Shown: positions 18,094 to 28,066 of the stretch, one piece after another | Layout: each line of letters begins with the position of its first letter | Position numbering within the stretch: the stretch's first letter is position 1 | Assembly (NCBI RefSeq): GCF_000158475.2 | Contig: NZ_KI392030.1 | Span: forward strand, 267,628 to 331,627 | DNA from: Oxalobacter paraformigenes | GTDB taxonomy: Bacteria; Pseudomonadota; Gammaproteobacteria; Burkholderiales; Burkholderiaceae_D | Length of the DNA stretch: 64,000 nucleotides | Reading direction: 5' to 3' | Notes under the pieces: generated by a model | The model's input: the letters and a program-made list of their open reading frames with translations, nothing else | Told to the model about the DNA's origin: nothing | The model's database searches: none | Made by a program: the position numbers and the translations under genes

Positions 18094-20787
18094 ATGGCGA
18101 GTCAGCAGGATGACGTTTTCATTCATTATCAGGATCGGGACGAACGGGAAACATCGGAATGGCTGGATGCGCTTCATGCCGTTATCGAAAACGAAGGGCC
18201 GGAACGGGCTCATTATCTGATGGAAAGGCTGGCCGATGTGGCGCGGCAAAAGGGCGTCAACCTTCCCTTTTCCAGCAATACCGCCTATATCAATACCATT
18301 CCTCCCGAGCGGGAACAGCGCTCTCCCGGCAATATGGCTTATGAGGCACGTCTTAGGGCATGGATGCGATGGAACGCCATGGCAATGGTGGTGCGTGCCA
18401 ACAGGGAGGGGGACAATCTGGGGGGACATATCGCCTCGTTTACCTCGGTTGCCACCATGTTCGGGACGGGATTCAATCATTTCTGGCGGGCGCCAACGGA
18501 AACCTTCGATGGCGACCTCGTCTATTTTCAGGGGCATTCTTCACCGGGCGTCTACGCGCGTGCCTTTATCGAAGGGCGGCTTACCGAGGAACAGCTTGAA
18601 AATTTCAGGCGTGAAGTGCATGGAAACGGTTTGTCTTCCTATCCCCATCCAAAACTGATGCCCGATTTCTGGCAGTTCCCGACAGTATCCATGGGACTGG
18701 GGCCCATTATGGCGATTTATCAGGCCCGTTTCCTGAAATACTTGCAGGCGCGGGGTATTGCCGATACGGCAGGCCGGAAAGTATGGGTATTCTGCGGTGA
18801 CGGTGAAATGGATGAGCCCGAAGCCAAGGGAGCGATCAGTCTGGCGTCCCGTGAATCGCTGGACAATCTGATCATGGTCGTCAATTGCAATCTGCAACGC
18901 CTGGACGGTCCGGTGCGCGGAAACGGCAAAATCATTCAGGAACTGGAAGCCGATTTCCGGGGAGCCGGCTGGAATGTCATCAAGGTTATCTGGGGTTCCG
19001 ACTGGGATGAATTGCTGGCTCGGGACAAGGACAATATCCTGAAAAAAGTCATGATGGAAACAGTGGATGGCGAATACCAGAGTTACAAGGCAAGAGACGG
19101 CGCTTATGTACGAAAGCATTTTTTCGGCAAGGATCCGCGACTGCTGAAAATGGTCGAGAACATGTCGGACGATGAATTGTGGCGGCTGTCGCGTGGCGGT
19201 CATGACCCCCAGAAAGTCTATGCCGCGTTCAAGGCCGCGCAGGAACATACAGGACAACCGACCATCATACTCTGCCAGACTGTCAAGGGGTATGGAATGG
19301 GCAAAGCCGGCGAAGCGCTGAATATCGCCCATCAGGTCAAAAAACTGGATGACAAGACCATTCGTACCTTGCGCGATCGGGCAGGTGTCCCGATTCCTGA
19401 TGATCGGCTGGACGACATTCCTTTTTACCGGCCACCGGAAGACGCGCCGGAAATGATTTACCTCCGGGAATGCAGGAAAGCGCTGGGCGGTTATCTTCCT
19501 CATCGCAGACAGAAAGCGGATGAATATCTGCCGGTTCCGCCTCTTTCCGCTTTTTCCGCTCTGCTGGAACCGACGCATCCGGGACGTTCGATTTCAACGA
19601 CGCAAGCCTATGTCAGGGCACTGGGCATTCTGCTGCGGGCTCCGGAGATCGGCAGGCGGATTGTTCCCATCATGGTGGATGAATCGCGGACCTTCGGCAT
19701 GGAAGGGCTGTTCCGCCAGATCGGCATTTACAATCCCAAGGGACAACTGTACGAACCGGTCGATTCCGATGAAGTCATGTATTACCGGGAAGATAAAACA
19801 GGACAAATTCTTCAGGAAGGCATCACGGAAGCGGGCGGTATGTGTTCATGGATCGCTGCGGCGACCTCTTATTCGGTCAGCAACCGGATCATGCTGCCTT
19901 TTTATACCTATTATTCCATGTTCGGTTTCCAGAGAACGGGCGACCTGATGTGGGCGGCCGCCGACATGATGGCACGGGGGTTCCTGATCGGCGGTACGGC
20001 GGGAAGGACAACCCTGAATGGAGAAGGATTGCAGCATGAAGACGGACAGAATCATGTTTTTGCCGCCACGATTCCGACGTGCCGGCCATACGATCCCGGT
20101 TTTGCCCATGAAGTGGCGGTTATCATTCAGGACGGCGCCCGTCGTATGGTGGAAGAACAGGAAGATGTTTTCTATTACATTTCCGTCATGAACGAATCCT
20201 ATCCGCAGCCGGGCATAAAGCCGGGACAGGAAGAGGGCATTCTGAAAGGCATGTACCTGTTGCAGGAAGGTGAAAAGAATTTGCCTCACCGCGTCCAGCT
20301 GCTCGGTTCGGGAACGATTACCCATGAAATGCTTTCCGCTGTCGATCTTCTGAAAGATGACTGGAATGTCGCGGCAGACATCTGGTCTGTCACTTCCTTT
20401 ACGATGGTGGCGCGTGAAGGCAATGATGCCGAGCGCTGGAACATGATGCATCCCGGAGAAACACCGCGAGTTCCCTACGCAACCGAATGCCTGAAAAGTA
20501 CAGCGGGGCCAATCATCGCTTCGACGGATTATGTCCGGCTCTTTGCGGAACAGATACGGGCCTACATTCCGGAAGGCAGGTCTTATACTGTTTTGGGAAC
20601 CGACGGTTTCGGCCGTTCGGACACGCGGGCCAATCTGCGCCATTTTTTCGAAATAGACCGGTATTACGTCACGCTTGCGGCGCTGGAAGCGCTGGCCAAA
20701 ACGGGCGATATTCCTGCTGAAACGGTTTCGGAAGCGATTGAAAAATACCGGATAGACAGGGAAAAGCCGAATCCGGTCGATATGTGA
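18094..20787 (+). CDS. aceE: Pyruvate dehydrogenase E1 component (homodimeric)
   Basis: 897-residue thiamine-diphosphate-dependent E1 that decarboxylates pyruvate and acetylates the lipoyl group of AceF. The TPP motif begins at GDGEMDEPEAKGA and ends at NCNLQRLDGP with the expected spacing; the large single chain is the alpha2-type E1 of gamma/betaproteobacteria. The ATG at 18094 is chosen over an upstream in-frame TTG because a GGGAGGA site sits 4-10 bases before it and the protein then begins MASQQDD, near the family start. First gene of aceE-aceF-lpdA. Confidence 0.97.
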   Translation: MASQQDDVFIHYQDRDERETSEWLDALHAVIENEGPERAHYLMERLADVARQKGVNLPFSSNTAYINTIPPEREQRSPGNMAYEARLRAWMRWNAMAMVVRANREGDNLGGHIASFTSVATMFGTGFNHFWRAPTETFDGDLVYFQGHSSPGVYARAFIEGRLTEEQLENFRREVHGNGLSSYPHPKLMPDFWQFPTVSMGLGPIMAIYQARFLKYLQARGIADTAGRKVWVFCGDGEMDEPEAKGAISLASRESLDNLIMVVNCNLQRLDGPVRGNGKIIQELEADFRGAGWNVIKVIWGSDWDELLARDKDNILKKVMMETVDGEYQSYKARDGAYVRKHFFGKDPRLLKMVENMSDDELWRLSRGGHDPQKVYAAFKAAQEHTGQPTIILCQTVKGYGMGKAGEALNIAHQVKKLDDKTIRTLRDRAGVPIPDDRLDDIPFYRPPEDAPEMIYLRECRKALGGYLPHRRQKADEYLPVPPLSAFSALLEPTHPGRSISTTQAYVRALGILLRAPEIGRRIVPIMVDESRTFGMEGLFRQIGIYNPKGQLYEPVDSDEVMYYREDKTGQILQEGITEAGGMCSWIAAATSYSVSNRIMLPFYTYYSMFGFQRTGDLMWAAADMMARGFLIGGTAGRTTLNGEGLQHEDGQNHVFAATIPTCRPYDPGFAHEVAVIIQDGARRMVEEQEDVFYYISVMNESYPQPGIKPGQEEGILKGMYLLQEGEKNLPHRVQLLGSGTITHEMLSAVDLLKDDWNVAADIWSVTSFTMVAREGNDAERWNMMHPGETPRVPYATECLKSTAGPIIASTDYVRLFAEQIRAYIPEGRSYTVLGTDGFGRSDTRANLRHFFEIDRYYVTLAALEALAKTGDIPAETVSEAIEKYRIDREKPNPVDM

Positions 20788-20862
20788 GAGAACTGCGCAT
20801 CAAAACAGACTCTTCGATTTGACGTATCGCGTCCGGACAACAGGTCGGAAAGGACAGAAAAC

Positions 20863-22185
20863 ATGAGTACAGTAGAAATCAGGGTGCCGGATATAGGGGA
20901 CTTCAAAGATGTGGAAGTCATCGAGCTGATGGTAAAAGAAGGGGACGAGATCGCGAAGGATCAGTCGCTGGTACTGGTTGAATCGGACAAGGCCAGCATG
21001 GAAATCCCCTCGCCGCAAGCTGGCAAAGTAAGAAAAATGCTGGTGAAGCTGGGTGACAAGGTGTCGGAGGGATCAGTTCTGCTTCTTCTGGAAACGGAAA
21101 AGGAGCCGGAAAAAGCGCTTTCGGGCGTATCGGCGGATAGGGAAAGGCCGGAGCATCAAACCGTTCCGGAAACGGCGCATTTTCCGGTTGCGGAAAAACT
21201 GGAGAAGGCTGCAAAAGAAGCGGGTCTGCCTTTTTATGAAGCCAGTGACGCTTTTCCCGCGCAACGGATGAATCCCGCTTTACCGCATGCATCGCCTTCC
21301 GTTCGGAGATATGCTCGTGAACTGGGGGTCGATTTGAGGCAGGTCACAGGCTCAGGCCCGAAAGAAAGGATTCTGAAGGAAGATGTGCAGGCTTATGTCA
21401 AAGCGATGCTGAATCGCGACGGTTCGTCCAGCCGATTCGACAGTACCCTGAATTTTCCTCCCTGGCCTTCCCTGGATTTCAGCCAGTATGGGGAAACGGA
21501 ATTACAACCCCTCTCACGAATCAAGAAAATCAGCGGTCCGAATCTGCACCGGAACTGGGTCATGATCCCACACGTTACCCAGTATGAACAGGCCGATGTT
21601 ACCGATATCGAAGCTTTCAGGAAAGCGACCAATGAAAAATACCGGGAGGAAGGTGTCAAGCTGACCGTATTGGCGTTCGTCATCAAGGCGTGTGTTGCTG
21701 CGCTGAAGAAATATCCCGAGTTCAACGCATCGCTGGATGCGACAGGCGAGAACCTTATATTGAAACATTACTATCATATCGGTTTCGCTGCCGATACCGT
21801 GCACGGGCTTGTCGTTCCGGTCGTAAGGGATGCGGACAAAAAAGGACTCTTGCAGATCGCGCGCGAAATGGCGCAACTGGCGTCGCTGGCCAGAGAAGGA
21901 AAACTGAACCCGTCTGATATGCAGGGAGCCAGCTTTACCATCACTTCACTCGGGGGGATTGGCGGGACCTATTTCACCCCGTTGATCAATGCGCCTGAAG
22001 TCGCGATTGTCGGGCTTTCGCGTATTGCCACACAGCCCGTCTGGGACGGACAGCAATTCCGGCCTCGCCTGATTTTGCCCTTGTCGCTCTCTTACGATCA
22101 TCGTGTAATTGATGGCGCGCAAGGTGTTCGTTTCGTCACTTATCTGGCGGAAGTGCTTGCCGATATGAAAGAGACGCTTCTTTAG
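20863..22185 (+). CDS. aceF: Pyruvate dehydrogenase E2, dihydrolipoamide acetyltransferase
   Basis: 440 residues: one N-terminal lipoyl domain (1-75, lipoylated K43 in ESDKASM), an acidic/Pro linker, a peripheral-subunit-binding domain at about 135-170 (SPSVRRYARELGVDL), and the C-terminal acetyltransferase core with catalytic H413 (SYDHRVIDGAQG). It has one lipoyl domain, compared with three in E. coli. The first 185 bases are strikingly like those of lpdA (see findings). It follows aceE after 75 bases with an AAAGGACAG site. Confidence 0.96.
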   Translation: MSTVEIRVPDIGDFKDVEVIELMVKEGDEIAKDQSLVLVESDKASMEIPSPQAGKVRKMLVKLGDKVSEGSVLLLLETEKEPEKALSGVSADRERPEHQTVPETAHFPVAEKLEKAAKEAGLPFYEASDAFPAQRMNPALPHASPSVRRYARELGVDLRQVTGSGPKERILKEDVQAYVKAMLNRDGSSSRFDSTLNFPPWPSLDFSQYGETELQPLSRIKKISGPNLHRNWVMIPHVTQYEQADVTDIEAFRKATNEKYREEGVKLTVLAFVIKACVAALKKYPEFNASLDATGENLILKHYYHIGFAADTVHGLVVPVVRDADKKGLLQIAREMAQLASLAREGKLNPSDMQGASFTITSLGGIGGTYFTPLINAPEVAIVGLSRIATQPVWDGQQFRPRLILPLSLSYDHRVIDGAQGVRFVTYLAEVLADMKETLL

Positions 22186-22263
22186 AGAAAGGTATTGCGC
22201 AAAACCACAAGAACCGATGAGGCTGATAATCCTTGGAAGACGAAAGCCATAAGGAGCGGGAAG

Positions 22264-24009
22264 ATGAAGACGATGGAAATCAGGGTGCCGGACATAGGGG
22301 ATTTCAAAGAGGTGGAAGTCATCGAGCTGATGGTAAAAGAAGGGGACGAGATCAGAAAAGACCAGTCGCTTTTGCTGGTTGAATCGGACAAGGCCAGCAT
22401 GGAAATCCCCTCGCCACAAGCTGGCAAAGTAAGAAAAATGCTGGTGAAGCTGGGTGACAAGGTTTCTGAAGGTTCCGCGCTCCTTTTGCTGGATGCGGAA
22501 GAAGCGGCGAAGGAGATTGTTCCTGAAGACCGTTCACGTCAGTCGGATAACCGCTCTCGGGAAAATACCGCTCCTTCAGCGGCAGAAAACCCGACTTTCG
22601 TCGAATGCGATACCCTTGTTCTTGGAGCTGGCCCGGGTGGGTATACAGCCGCATTCCGTGCAGCCGATCTGGGGCAAAAAGTCGTGCTGGTGGAGCGGTA
22701 TCCCGTTTTGGGCGGGGTTTGTCTTAATGTCGGCTGCATACCGTCGAAAGCGCTTCTTCATGCGGCAAAAGTGATTTCCGATGTGCAGGAAATGGCCCAT
22801 CACGGCATCCGTTATGGAAAACCCGAGATCGATCCGGTGCAACTGAACCGGTGGAAACAGGGCGTGGTCGATAAACTGACTGGTGGCTTGTCCGCTCTGG
22901 CGCGGGCACGGAAAATAACAGTATTGCACGGGATCGGGCAGTTTGCCGGAACTCATGAAATGGACGTGACGGGAAAAAACGGACAATGGCGCGTACAGTT
23001 CAAAAATGCCATTATCGCTGCCGGTTCGTCCGCTGCGAAATTGCCCGGTTTCCCGTATGGGCATGCCGCGCTTGTCGATTCGACGGGGGCCTTGCAGCTG
23101 GACAGCATTCCGGAAAAAATGCTGGTTATCGGGGGCGGAATCATCGGGCTGGAAATGGCGTGCGTATATGATGCATTAGGCGCCAAGGTGACGGTTGCCG
23201 AATTTTCGGATGGCCTCATTCCCTCTGCGGACCGGGATGTCGTATTGCCTCTTCTTGACCGGATAAAAAAACGATACGAGGCTGTTCTTGTCCGTACCCG
23301 TGTGACGAAACTGGAAGAAGACGGCAAACGGCTGATCGCTACGTTTGATGGAAACAACGCGCCTTCGGAACCGCTGGCGTTCGACCTTGTGCTGGTTGCC
23401 GTGGGCCGTCGTCCCAACGGTGCCTCCATTGGGGCGGACAGGGTCGGCGTTTTTGTCGATGAGCACGGATTCATTCCCGTCAACCGGAGACAACAGACGA
23501 ATGTGCCGCACATTTACGCTATCGGCGATATCTGTGGTGAACCGATGCTGGCTCACAAGGCCAGTTATGAAGGTAAGGTCGCCGCGGAAGTGATTGCCGG
23601 ACTGAAAACGGAATACGACGCAATGACGGTTCCTTCAGTTGCCTATACCGATCCGGAAATCGCCTGGATGGGATTGACGGAAGAACAGGCGGTGAAACAG
23701 GGTATTCCTTATGAAAAGTCCGTTTTTCCCTGGAGTGCTTCAGGACGCGCGTTGACGATGGGACGCCCTGACGGTCTCACGAAGCTGCTGTGGGATAAGA
23801 AAACCGGACGTTTGCTGGGCGCGGCCATTGCCGGAACAGGCGCAGGCGAACTGCTTTCGGAAACGACGCTGGCTCTTGAAATGGGCTGCGCTCTGGAAGA
23901 TATCGCACTGACCGTACATCCGCACCCGTCGCTGTCGGAAACCGTCATGTTTGCGGCCGAAATCGGATTGGGAACGATTGCCGACCTGTACATCCCCGGG
24001 AAAAAATAA
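22264..24009 (+). CDS. lpdA: Dihydrolipoamide dehydrogenase with N-terminal lipoyl domain
   Basis: 581-residue E3 of the pyruvate dehydrogenase complex, reoxidising dihydrolipoamide with NAD. An N-terminal lipoyl domain (residues 1-80, K43) precedes the flavoprotein: FAD motif [17 protein letters not shown], redox disulfide [16 protein letters not shown] motif [13 protein letters not shown], and the catalytic His-Glu pair in HPHPSLSE. The ATG at 22264 is chosen over an in-frame TTG at 22195 because it has an AAGGAGCGGGA site and starts at the lipoyl domain. The fused lipoyl domain is usual for betaproteobacterial PDH E3. Confidence 0.96.
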   Translation: MKTMEIRVPDIGDFKEVEVIELMVKEGDEIRKDQSLLLVESDKASMEIPSPQAGKVRKMLVKLGDKVSEGSALLLLDAEEAAKEIVPEDRSRQSDNRSRENTAPSAAENPTFVECDTLVLGAGPGGYTAAFRAADLGQKVVLVERYPVLGGVCLNVGCIPSKALLHAAKVISDVQEMAHHGIRYGKPEIDPVQLNRWKQGVVDKLTGGLSALARARKITVLHGIGQFAGTHEMDVTGKNGQWRVQFKNAIIAAGSSAAKLPGFPYGHAALVDSTGALQLDSIPEKMLVIGGGIIGLEMACVYDALGAKVTVAEFSDGLIPSADRDVVLPLLDRIKKRYEAVLVRTRVTKLEEDGKRLIATFDGNNAPSEPLAFDLVLVAVGRRPNGASIGADRVGVFVDEHGFIPVNRRQQTNVPHIYAIGDICGEPMLAHKASYEGKVAAEVIAGLKTEYDAMTVPSVAYTDPEIAWMGLTEEQAVKQGIPYEKSVFPWSASGRALTMGRPDGLTKLLWDKKTGRLLGAAIAGTGAGELLSETTLALEMGCALEDIALTVHPHPSLSETVMFAAEIGLGTIADLYIPGKK

Positions 24010-24025
24010 AGGAATGCATGTGCTT

Positions 24026-24745
24026 TTAGGCAGGGAAAGGTTCACTCAGCCTTTTCAGGTCGTTCTCATTCAAAAAACGCCAGTGACCGGGTAGCAAGGT
24101 TTCTTCCAGAGTAAAACCGCCTATGGCCGAGCGGTGCAGTGTTTCCACTCTGTTGCCTGCCGCCGCAATCATCCGCTTGACCTGATGATATTTTCCTTCC
24201 GTAATGGACAGTCGTAAACGGTATTCGTCAATCAGCTGACATGCCAGTGCACTGGTGAGCGTTTTTTCGTCTTTCAACTGAACACCCGTGACCAGTTTTT
24301 CAAGCTGGGTGGCTTCGAAAGGAGATACACCTGTAACCGTATAGATTTTTGGAACTTTTTTCCGGGGTGAGGTGTACTGATGAATAAAGTGACCGTCGTC
24401 GGTCAGGAGGAGCAATCCGGTAGTATCCTGGTCAAGTCTGCCCACGCATTGCAGTCCCCGCTGGACAAACGGTTCCGGAAGCAGGGCAAATACACTGGGA
24501 TGGTGCTGCGGTTGACGGGAACATTCGTAACCGGCCGGTTTGTTCAGTACGAGATAGAGTTTCTCGCGGTATTCCCATGTTTCCCCATCGACCCGGAACG
24601 CCAGATCGTCCGTTTCAAGCTTCCTGTCCGGATCGGTACAAATTTTACCCGCTATTTCGACGCGATGGCCAAGAACCAGATTTCTGCAGAATTTGCGGCT
24701 GCCGAATCCCTGGCTTTGCAGTATCTTTTCCAGTGTCATGCTCAT
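24026..24745 (-). CDS. rsuA: 16S rRNA pseudouridine(516) synthase RsuA-like
   Basis: 239 residues: an S4 RNA-binding domain (1-60) and a RsuA/RluB-type pseudouridine synthase core with catalytic D105 in [13 protein letters not shown]. Size and the short S4 domain match RsuA, which modifies U516 of 16S rRNA. Two close starts exist (24745 and 24739, Met1 and Met3); I keep the longer. It converges on lpdA with a 16-base gap. Confidence 0.9.
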   Translation of the reverse strand: MSMTLEKILQSQGFGSRKFCRNLVLGHRVEIAGKICTDPDRKLETDDLAFRVDGETWEYREKLYLVLNKPAGYECSRQPQHHPSVFALLPEPFVQRGLQCVGRLDQDTTGLLLLTDDGHFIHQYTSPRKKVPKIYTVTGVSPFEATQLEKLVTGVQLKDEKTLTSALACQLIDEYRLRLSITEGKYHQVKRMIAAAGNRVETLHRSAIGGFTLEETLLPGHWRFLNENDLKRLSEPFPA

Positions 24746-24822
24746 GCAAGCATTGTAAAAGAATTTCAGGCTTTCAACTTGAAAAACGATTTTGTGTCAT
24801 TATATGGGTTGCAGGCAATAAA

Positions 24823-24848
24823 AAACCCCACAACTTGTGGGGTTTCCG
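24823..24848 (-). terminator. Terminator of the cold-shock gene
   Basis: 10-bp stem (aaaccccaca at 24823-24832 against 24836-24845) with a 3-base loop, and on the minus strand a T-run where plus-strand positions 24818-24825 are A-rich. Lies 21 bases after the cold-shock gene stop. Confidence 0.85.
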
Positions 24849-24868
24849 GGCTTGATCCAATGCAGGAA

Positions 24869-25072
24869 TTACACGGATTGGATGTTGGAAGCCTGTTTGC
24901 CTTTTGGGCCCTGGGTGACTTCAAATTGAACCTTTTGACCTTCTTTCAAGGTTTTGAAGCCACTCATATTAATTGCGGAGAAATGAGCGAACAAATCCTC
25001 ACCTCCGTCTTCCGGGGTAATGAAACCGAAGCCTTTAGAATCGTTAAACCACTTAACTGTACCAGTTGCCAT
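24869..25072 (-). CDS. Cold-shock domain protein, CspA family
   Basis: 67-residue single cold-shock domain, an RNA/ssDNA chaperone. Both RNP motifs are clear: [19 protein letters not shown] contains RNP1 (KGFGFI) and RNP2 (DLFAHF); the N-terminus [11 protein letters not shown] is canonical. Which Csp paralogue (A to E type) cannot be decided by sequence alone. A perfect -10 box close upstream suggests a short leader (see the promoter entry). Confidence 0.96.
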   Translation of the reverse strand: MATGTVKWFNDSKGFGFITPEDGGEDLFAHFSAINMSGFKTLKEGQKVQFEVTQGPKGKQASNIQSV

Positions 25073-25402
25073 AAAAGAGGGTCTTTCTATAAAAACGCAT
25101 TATACTCACGAAACCATCGGAAAAAATTGAATTTGTTCCGACCCAGTCCTTTTCTTTTCTTACGGCTGACAAAAGCGGGACCTTGCCCTTATCAACGAGT
25201 CCATTGTTGGCATAAAGGTAGGCAAAGTCAAGCAATTTTCCCAAAAAAGGATGGATTCTTGATATATGCTAAAAATTTGATGGCAGCCGTACAACCGGCA
25301 AAAGGTGACAAGCTGCACGAACAGGCAAAAACACGTATTATCAAATCTGAACTTTGCGCTTGCGCACAAGGAAAAATATTTAGTCGAGATAAAGTAGAAG
25401 CA
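25073..25402 (-). promoter_or_regulatory. Divergent csp/clpS regulatory region
   Basis: A 330-base stretch without a gene. The minus strand has a perfect TATAAT -10 box at 25099-25104, with only a weak T-rich -35, putting a start near 25092 and a leader of about 20 bases for the cold-shock gene. Long open frames here (one running into clpS from 24380, one on the minus strand at 25160-25690) lack family motifs and look like chance. The remaining sequence is AT-rich; I identified no clear clpS promoter. Confidence 0.55.
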
Positions 25403-25711
25403 ATGGTTACTCAGCAGGGAAACGAGGTATTTCTCGAGGAAACAGCAACTGTTTTGAAACCGCCCCCGATGTACAGGGTATTGCTCCTGAATGACGATTT
25501 CACGCCGATGGATTTCGTGATTTTCGTGTTGCAGGAGTATTTTCATAAAAATGCGGAAATGGCTACCCGGATTATGCTGAAAGTGCACCGTGAAGGCAAA
25601 GGTGTATGCGGCATTTTCCCGAAAGATATCGCGAACACGAAAGTGGAACAGGTAATAAGACATGCCCGTCAGGAAGGGCATCCTTTGCAATGCACGATGG
25701 AGGAAGCATGA
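25403..25711 (+). CDS. clpS: ATP-dependent Clp protease adaptor ClpS
   Basis: 102-residue N-end-rule adaptor that delivers substrates to ClpAP. The core [31 protein letters not shown] and the ending MEEA are diagnostic. The ATG at 25403 gives the normal length; the frame stays open upstream to 24380 but that part overlaps the cold-shock gene and rsuA antisense and has no family similarity. Its stop overlaps the clpA start (ATGA), so clpS and clpA are coupled. Confidence 0.95.
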   Translation: MVTQQGNEVFLEETATVLKPPPMYRVLLLNDDFTPMDFVIFVLQEYFHKNAEMATRIMLKVHREGKGVCGIFPKDIANTKVEQVIRHARQEGHPLQCTMEEA

Positions 25712-28011
25712 TTGCGCAGGAATTGGAAGTCAGCTTGCATATGGCCTTTGTAGAGGCGCGTCAGGCACGGTATGAATTCATAACAGTCGAGCATTTGCTT
25801 TTGGCTTTGCTGGACAATCCTTCGGCGTCCGAAGTATTGAGAGCGTGCAATGCCAATCTGAACGAGCTCAGAAAGATGCTTGGTGATTTTATCAGGGACA
25901 ACACACCGGTTGTTCCCGGTACAGGAGAAGTGGATACACAGCCCACACTGGGTTTTCAAAGAGTCATCCAGCGGGCGATTATGCATGTCCAGTCCGCCTC
26001 GAACGGTAAAAAGGAAGTGACAGGCGCCAATGTACTGGTTGCCATTTTTGGCGAAAAGGATTCGCATGCCGTTTATTATCTGCACCAGCAGGGCGTAACG
26101 CGTCTGGATGTGGTCAATTTCATTTCCCACGGCGTTCGCAAAAACACTCAGCAGGACACGCCCAAACAGACTGAAGGCGCAGAAGAAATCCAGAACGATG
26201 CGGTTGCCGGCAAGGACTCGCCGCTGGATCTTTATACCCAGAATCTCAATCGGGAAGCCGCTGTCGGCAGAATTGATCCCCTGATCGGCCGGGACGAGGA
26301 AATTGACCGTGTCATTCAGGTGTTGTGCCGCCGGCGCAAAAACAATCCATTGCTCGTTGGGGAAGCCGGTGTTGGCAAAACGGCCATTGCGGAAGGGCTT
26401 GCCTGGCGCATCACGCAAAAGAACGTGCCCGAAGTATTGGAGAATGCGGTCGTTTACGCGCTCGATATGGGAGCGCTTCTGGCAGGGACCAAATACCGTG
26501 GCGATTTTGAGCAGCGGCTGAAAGCGGTATTGAAACAGCTGGACGACAATGCCGGTTCCATCCTCTTTATCGACGAAATTCATACCATTATCGGTGCGGG
26601 ATCGGCTTCGGGCGGTACGCTGGATGCGTCCAACCTTTTGAAACCGGCCTTGTCGAGCGGCAAGCTCAAGTGTATCGGGGCGACGACATTTGCCGAATTC
26701 CGTAACGTTTTCGAAAAAGATCATGCTTTGGCACGCCGTTTCCAGAAAATTGACATCAACGAACCGACGGTCGAGCAGACGGTACAAATATTGCGCGGAT
26801 TGAAATCCCGTTTCGAGGATCACCACAACGTCAAGTATTCCGTTTCGGCACTGATTACGGCAGCGGAATTGTCTGCCCGTTTTATCAATGATCGCCACCT
26901 GCCCGACAAGGCAATTGACGTGATTGATGAAGCGGGTGCGGCTCAACGCGTGTTGCCGAAGTCAAAGCAGAAAAAGACGATTGGAAAAGCTGAAATCGAA
27001 GACATTATTTCAAAGATCGCCCGCATTCCCCCACAGACAGTCAATCAGGACGACCGGAGCAAATTGCAAAATCTCGAACGAGACCTTAAAAATGTCGTGT
27101 TCGGACAGGATGCCGCGATTGATGCCCTGTCGGCCAGTATCAAAATGGCGCGGGCAGGTCTTGGCAAGACGGACAAACCGATCGGAGCCTTTCTTTTTTC
27201 AGGCCCGACAGGGGTGGGAAAAACGGAAGTGGCCCGACAGCTTGCTTTCGCTCTCGGTATTGACCTGATCCGTTTTGACATGTCTGAATATATGGAGCGC
27301 CATGCGGTCAGTCGTATGATCGGCGCGCCGCCGGGGTATGTCGGTTTCGATCAGGGTGGCCTGTTGACGGAAGCCATTACCAAAAAACCGCATGCGGTCT
27401 TATTGCTGGACGAAATTGAAAAAGCCCATCCCGATATTTTCAGTATCCTCTTGCAGGTGATGGATCATGGTACCTTGACCGATAATAACGGACGGAAGGC
27501 CGATTTCCGCAATGTCGTCATTATCATGACGACCAACGCAGGCGCGGAAAGCCTTCAGAGATCGACCATGGGCTTTACCAATCAAAAGGAGAGCGGTGAT
27601 GAAATGGTCGATATCAAGCGCATGTTTACGCCTGAATTCCGAAACCGGCTTGATGCGATTATCAGTTTCAGGCCGCTGAATGAAGAAATCATTTTGCGCG
27701 TTGTCGATAAATTCCTGATGCAACTGGAAGAGCAGTTGCATGAAAAGAAAGTCGATGTCGTCTTTACAGAGGCTTTGCGCCGTATGCTGGCGAAAAGAGG
27801 ATTCGATCCCTTGATGGGCGCGCGTCCGATGTTGCGACTGATACAGGATCTTATCCGGAAGGCGCTCGCGGATGAACTTCTGTTCGGTCGGCTGGTGGCG
27901 GGGGGCGCTGTTGTCGTCGATACGGACGACAGGGATGAAATCCGTCTGGAGTTTCCCGAAAAAGTACCGGAAAGCGTACCGGAAAACAATGCCTTGCAGC
28001 TTGAACAATAA
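25708..28011 (+). CDS. clpA: ATP-dependent Clp protease ATP-binding subunit ClpA
   Basis: 767-residue AAA+ unfoldase working with ClpP. Clp N-domain (about 1-145), first AAA+ module with Walker [10 protein letters not shown] at 218-226, second module with Walker [10 protein letters not shown] at 499-507, and an intervening region that lacks the long ClpB middle coiled coil, which fixes it as ClpA. The ATG at 25708 has a GGAGGAAGC site. An acidic C-terminal tail ends at 28011. Confidence 0.97.
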   Translation: MIAQELEVSLHMAFVEARQARYEFITVEHLLLALLDNPSASEVLRACNANLNELRKMLGDFIRDNTPVVPGTGEVDTQPTLGFQRVIQRAIMHVQSASNGKKEVTGANVLVAIFGEKDSHAVYYLHQQGVTRLDVVNFISHGVRKNTQQDTPKQTEGAEEIQNDAVAGKDSPLDLYTQNLNREAAVGRIDPLIGRDEEIDRVIQVLCRRRKNNPLLVGEAGVGKTAIAEGLAWRITQKNVPEVLENAVVYALDMGALLAGTKYRGDFEQRLKAVLKQLDDNAGSILFIDEIHTIIGAGSASGGTLDASNLLKPALSSGKLKCIGATTFAEFRNVFEKDHALARRFQKIDINEPTVEQTVQILRGLKSRFEDHHNVKYSVSALITAAELSARFINDRHLPDKAIDVIDEAGAAQRVLPKSKQKKTIGKAEIEDIISKIARIPPQTVNQDDRSKLQNLERDLKNVVFGQDAAIDALSASIKMARAGLGKTDKPIGAFLFSGPTGVGKTEVARQLAFALGIDLIRFDMSEYMERHAVSRMIGAPPGYVGFDQGGLLTEAITKKPHAVLLLDEIEKAHPDIFSILLQVMDHGTLTDNNGRKADFRNVVIIMTTNAGAESLQRSTMGFTNQKESGDEMVDIKRMFTPEFRNRLDAIISFRPLNEEIILRVVDKFLMQLEEQLHEKKVDVVFTEALRRMLAKRGFDPLMGARPMLRLIQDLIRKALADELLFGRLVAGGAVVVDTDDRDEIRLEFPEKVPESVPENNALQLEQ

Positions 28012-28026
28012 ACATTTTCCGGCCCG

Positions 28027-28056
28027 AAAAAGCCTGTCGAAGAGACAGGCTTTTTT
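28027..28056 (+). terminator. Terminator after clpA
   Basis: Perfect 12-bp stem (aaaaagcctgtc at 28027-28038 against 28044-28055) with a 5-base loop and T-run; because of the flanking A's it can serve the convergent iron-sulfur gene too. Confidence 0.88.
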
Positions 28057-28066
28057 CATGAACTTT

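Noticed and set aside
18541-19578. 345-codon frame antisense to aceE
   Set aside because: Lies wholly inside aceE, with no domain pattern; a shadow of its codon use.
24380-25402. N-terminal extension of clpS
   Set aside because: The frame is open but crosses rsuA and the cold-shock gene antisense; ClpS family length starts at 25403.
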